From: Candidatus Saccharimonadales bacterium
GTDB lineage: Bacteria; Patescibacteriota; Saccharimonadia; Saccharimonadales; UBA4665
DNA: 13,344 bases
Assembly: GCA_025450135.1 (NCBI GenBank)
Contig: JANWHZ010000026.1
Coordinates: 1 to 13,344, forward strand
Direction: 5' to 3'
Shown in pieces: positions 13,029 to 13,344 of the stretch (positions are counted from its first letter, which is position 1; each line of letters begins with the position of its first letter). A program made the translations under genes and the position numbers. Below the pieces are notes generated by a model. It ran no database searches. It had not been told where the DNA came from and saw nothing but the letters and a program-made list of their open reading frames with translations.

Positions 13029-13344
13029 TCCGGGGTAGCTCAGCGGTAGAGCGGGTGGCTGTGTAACACAAACAATTACTACGCAGCCTTCAGCGGTAAC
13101 GCCGAAGTGTACATAGGGTGAATTGCGGGAAGTCTAAATCGTTTTGACAGGATAATCCGCAGCCAAGCCAGAATTAGGTTAAGAGATTCTGGAAGGTTCA
13201 GAGACTAGAGAGTGAGCCTAACAATAACCTCTCATTAGCGCCCTACGTTCTTATTTAAGGACGATGAGATAGTCCACGCCCATGCGAAAGCATAGGACAA
13301 GTGTAACCACTAGGTCGCTGGTTCGAATCCAGTCCCCGGAGCCA
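13029..13344 (+). tRNA. tRNA-Asn(GUU) interrupted by a group I intron
   Basis: Exon 1 is 13029-13062 and exon 2 is 13304-13344, joined to a 75-nt tRNA. The acceptor stem is TCCGGGG (13029-13035) with CCCCGGA (13334-13340), then discriminator G and an encoded CCA. The D-arm is GCTC-AGCGGTA-GAGC (13038-13052). The anticodon stem is GGTGG (13054-13058) with CCACT (13307-13311). The T-arm is GCTGG-TTCGAAT-CCAGT (13317-13333). The spliced loop reads CTGTTAA, giving anticodon GTT for asparagine. Without splicing the anticodon is broken between nucleotides 35 and 36, so the gene needs the intron removed. The pairings and CCA support a functional gene. Whether it is the only tRNA-Asn gene in the genome cannot be told from this window. 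Confidence 0.93.
13063..13303 (+). ncRNA. Self-splicing group I intron in tRNA-Asn
   Basis: The 241-nt intron begins after exon T13062 and ends at G13303, fitting the group I rules of a U before the 5' site and a terminal omega-G. Exon GGCTGT (13057-13062) pairs with guide GCAGCC (13083-13088) as P1, with a U-G wobble at the splice site. P2 (88-107) is a hairpin with a GUAA tetraloop. P3 is TAGGG (13114-13118) with CCCTA (13241-13245). P4 is TGCGG (13124-13128) with CCGCA (13157-13161). P6a is CCAGAAT (13168-13174) with ATTCTGG (13186-13192). P7 is GACTA (13203-13207) with TAGTC (13270-13274). P8 is 13246-13263, and P9 has a GAAA loop (13282-13293). The conserved R and S core elements, TTCAGAGACTA and AGATAGTCC, are visible. 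There is no homing endonuclease ORF. Size and GNRA loops resemble the small bacterial tRNA introns of the IC3 type, but I did not prove the subgroup. Confidence 0.92.

Noticed and set aside
1..13344. CRISPR arrays, insertion sequences or phage genes
   Set aside because: No regularly spaced repeats, transposase or phage motif found by reading both strands.

Overview
The window looks like chromosomal DNA from a small-genome bacterium of the Candidate Phyla Radiation, most likely a Saccharibacteria (TM7)-like organism. This is an inference. The gene style fits: an F-type ATPase operon beginning with an AtpZ/AtpI-like protein, a lone cobalamin adenosyltransferase, SmpB, several glycan enzymes, and a tRNA split by a self-splicing intron. 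The standard genetic code is used and base composition is roughly balanced. No 16S rRNA or ribosomal protein is present to prove the placement.

Layout. Positions 1-910 (minus) hold the start of the ATP synthase operon: an AtpZ/AtpI-like membrane protein, then subunit a, which runs off the left edge. Positions 1055-4147 (plus) encode a large membrane-anchored surface protein with an Ig-like domain and an alpha-2-macroglobulin-like series of domains. It stops after the MG7-like segment, so it lacks the thioester domain. A small glutaredoxin (4207-4446), an unrecognised protein (4462-4926, minus) and a CobO/BtuR adenosyltransferase (5004-5576) follow. Positions 5615-6066 (minus) look like one unknown gene broken by a single-base frameshift.

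Positions 6129-12875 are mainly a carbohydrate region, interrupted by smpB. It holds a family 2 glycosyltransferase (minus), a membrane-anchored TIM-barrel glycoside hydrolase (plus), smpB (plus), a debranching-type glycosidase (minus), a family 4 glycosyltransferase (plus) and a second, divergent debranching-type glycosidase (minus). The two glycosidases share motifs and bracket the GT4 gene. Together they suggest synthesis and trimming of an alpha-glucan or another glycoside, but the substrate cannot be read from sequence.

The most striking element is at the right end. Positions 13029-13344 are tRNA-Asn(GUU) with encoded CCA, interrupted inside the anticodon (between nucleotides 35 and 36) by a 241-nt group I intron without an ORF. 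Its P1 (with the U-G splice-site wobble), P2, P3, P4, P6a, P7, P8 and P9 can all be paired by eye, and splicing restores a canonical 7-nt anticodon loop.

A second theme is start-site architecture. Several genes have a -10 hexamer only 6-9 bases before the start codon and no Shine-Dalgarno sequence, which predicts leaderless or nearly leaderless mRNAs. Only the alpha-2-macroglobulin-like gene and the GT4 gene show a clear Shine-Dalgarno sequence.
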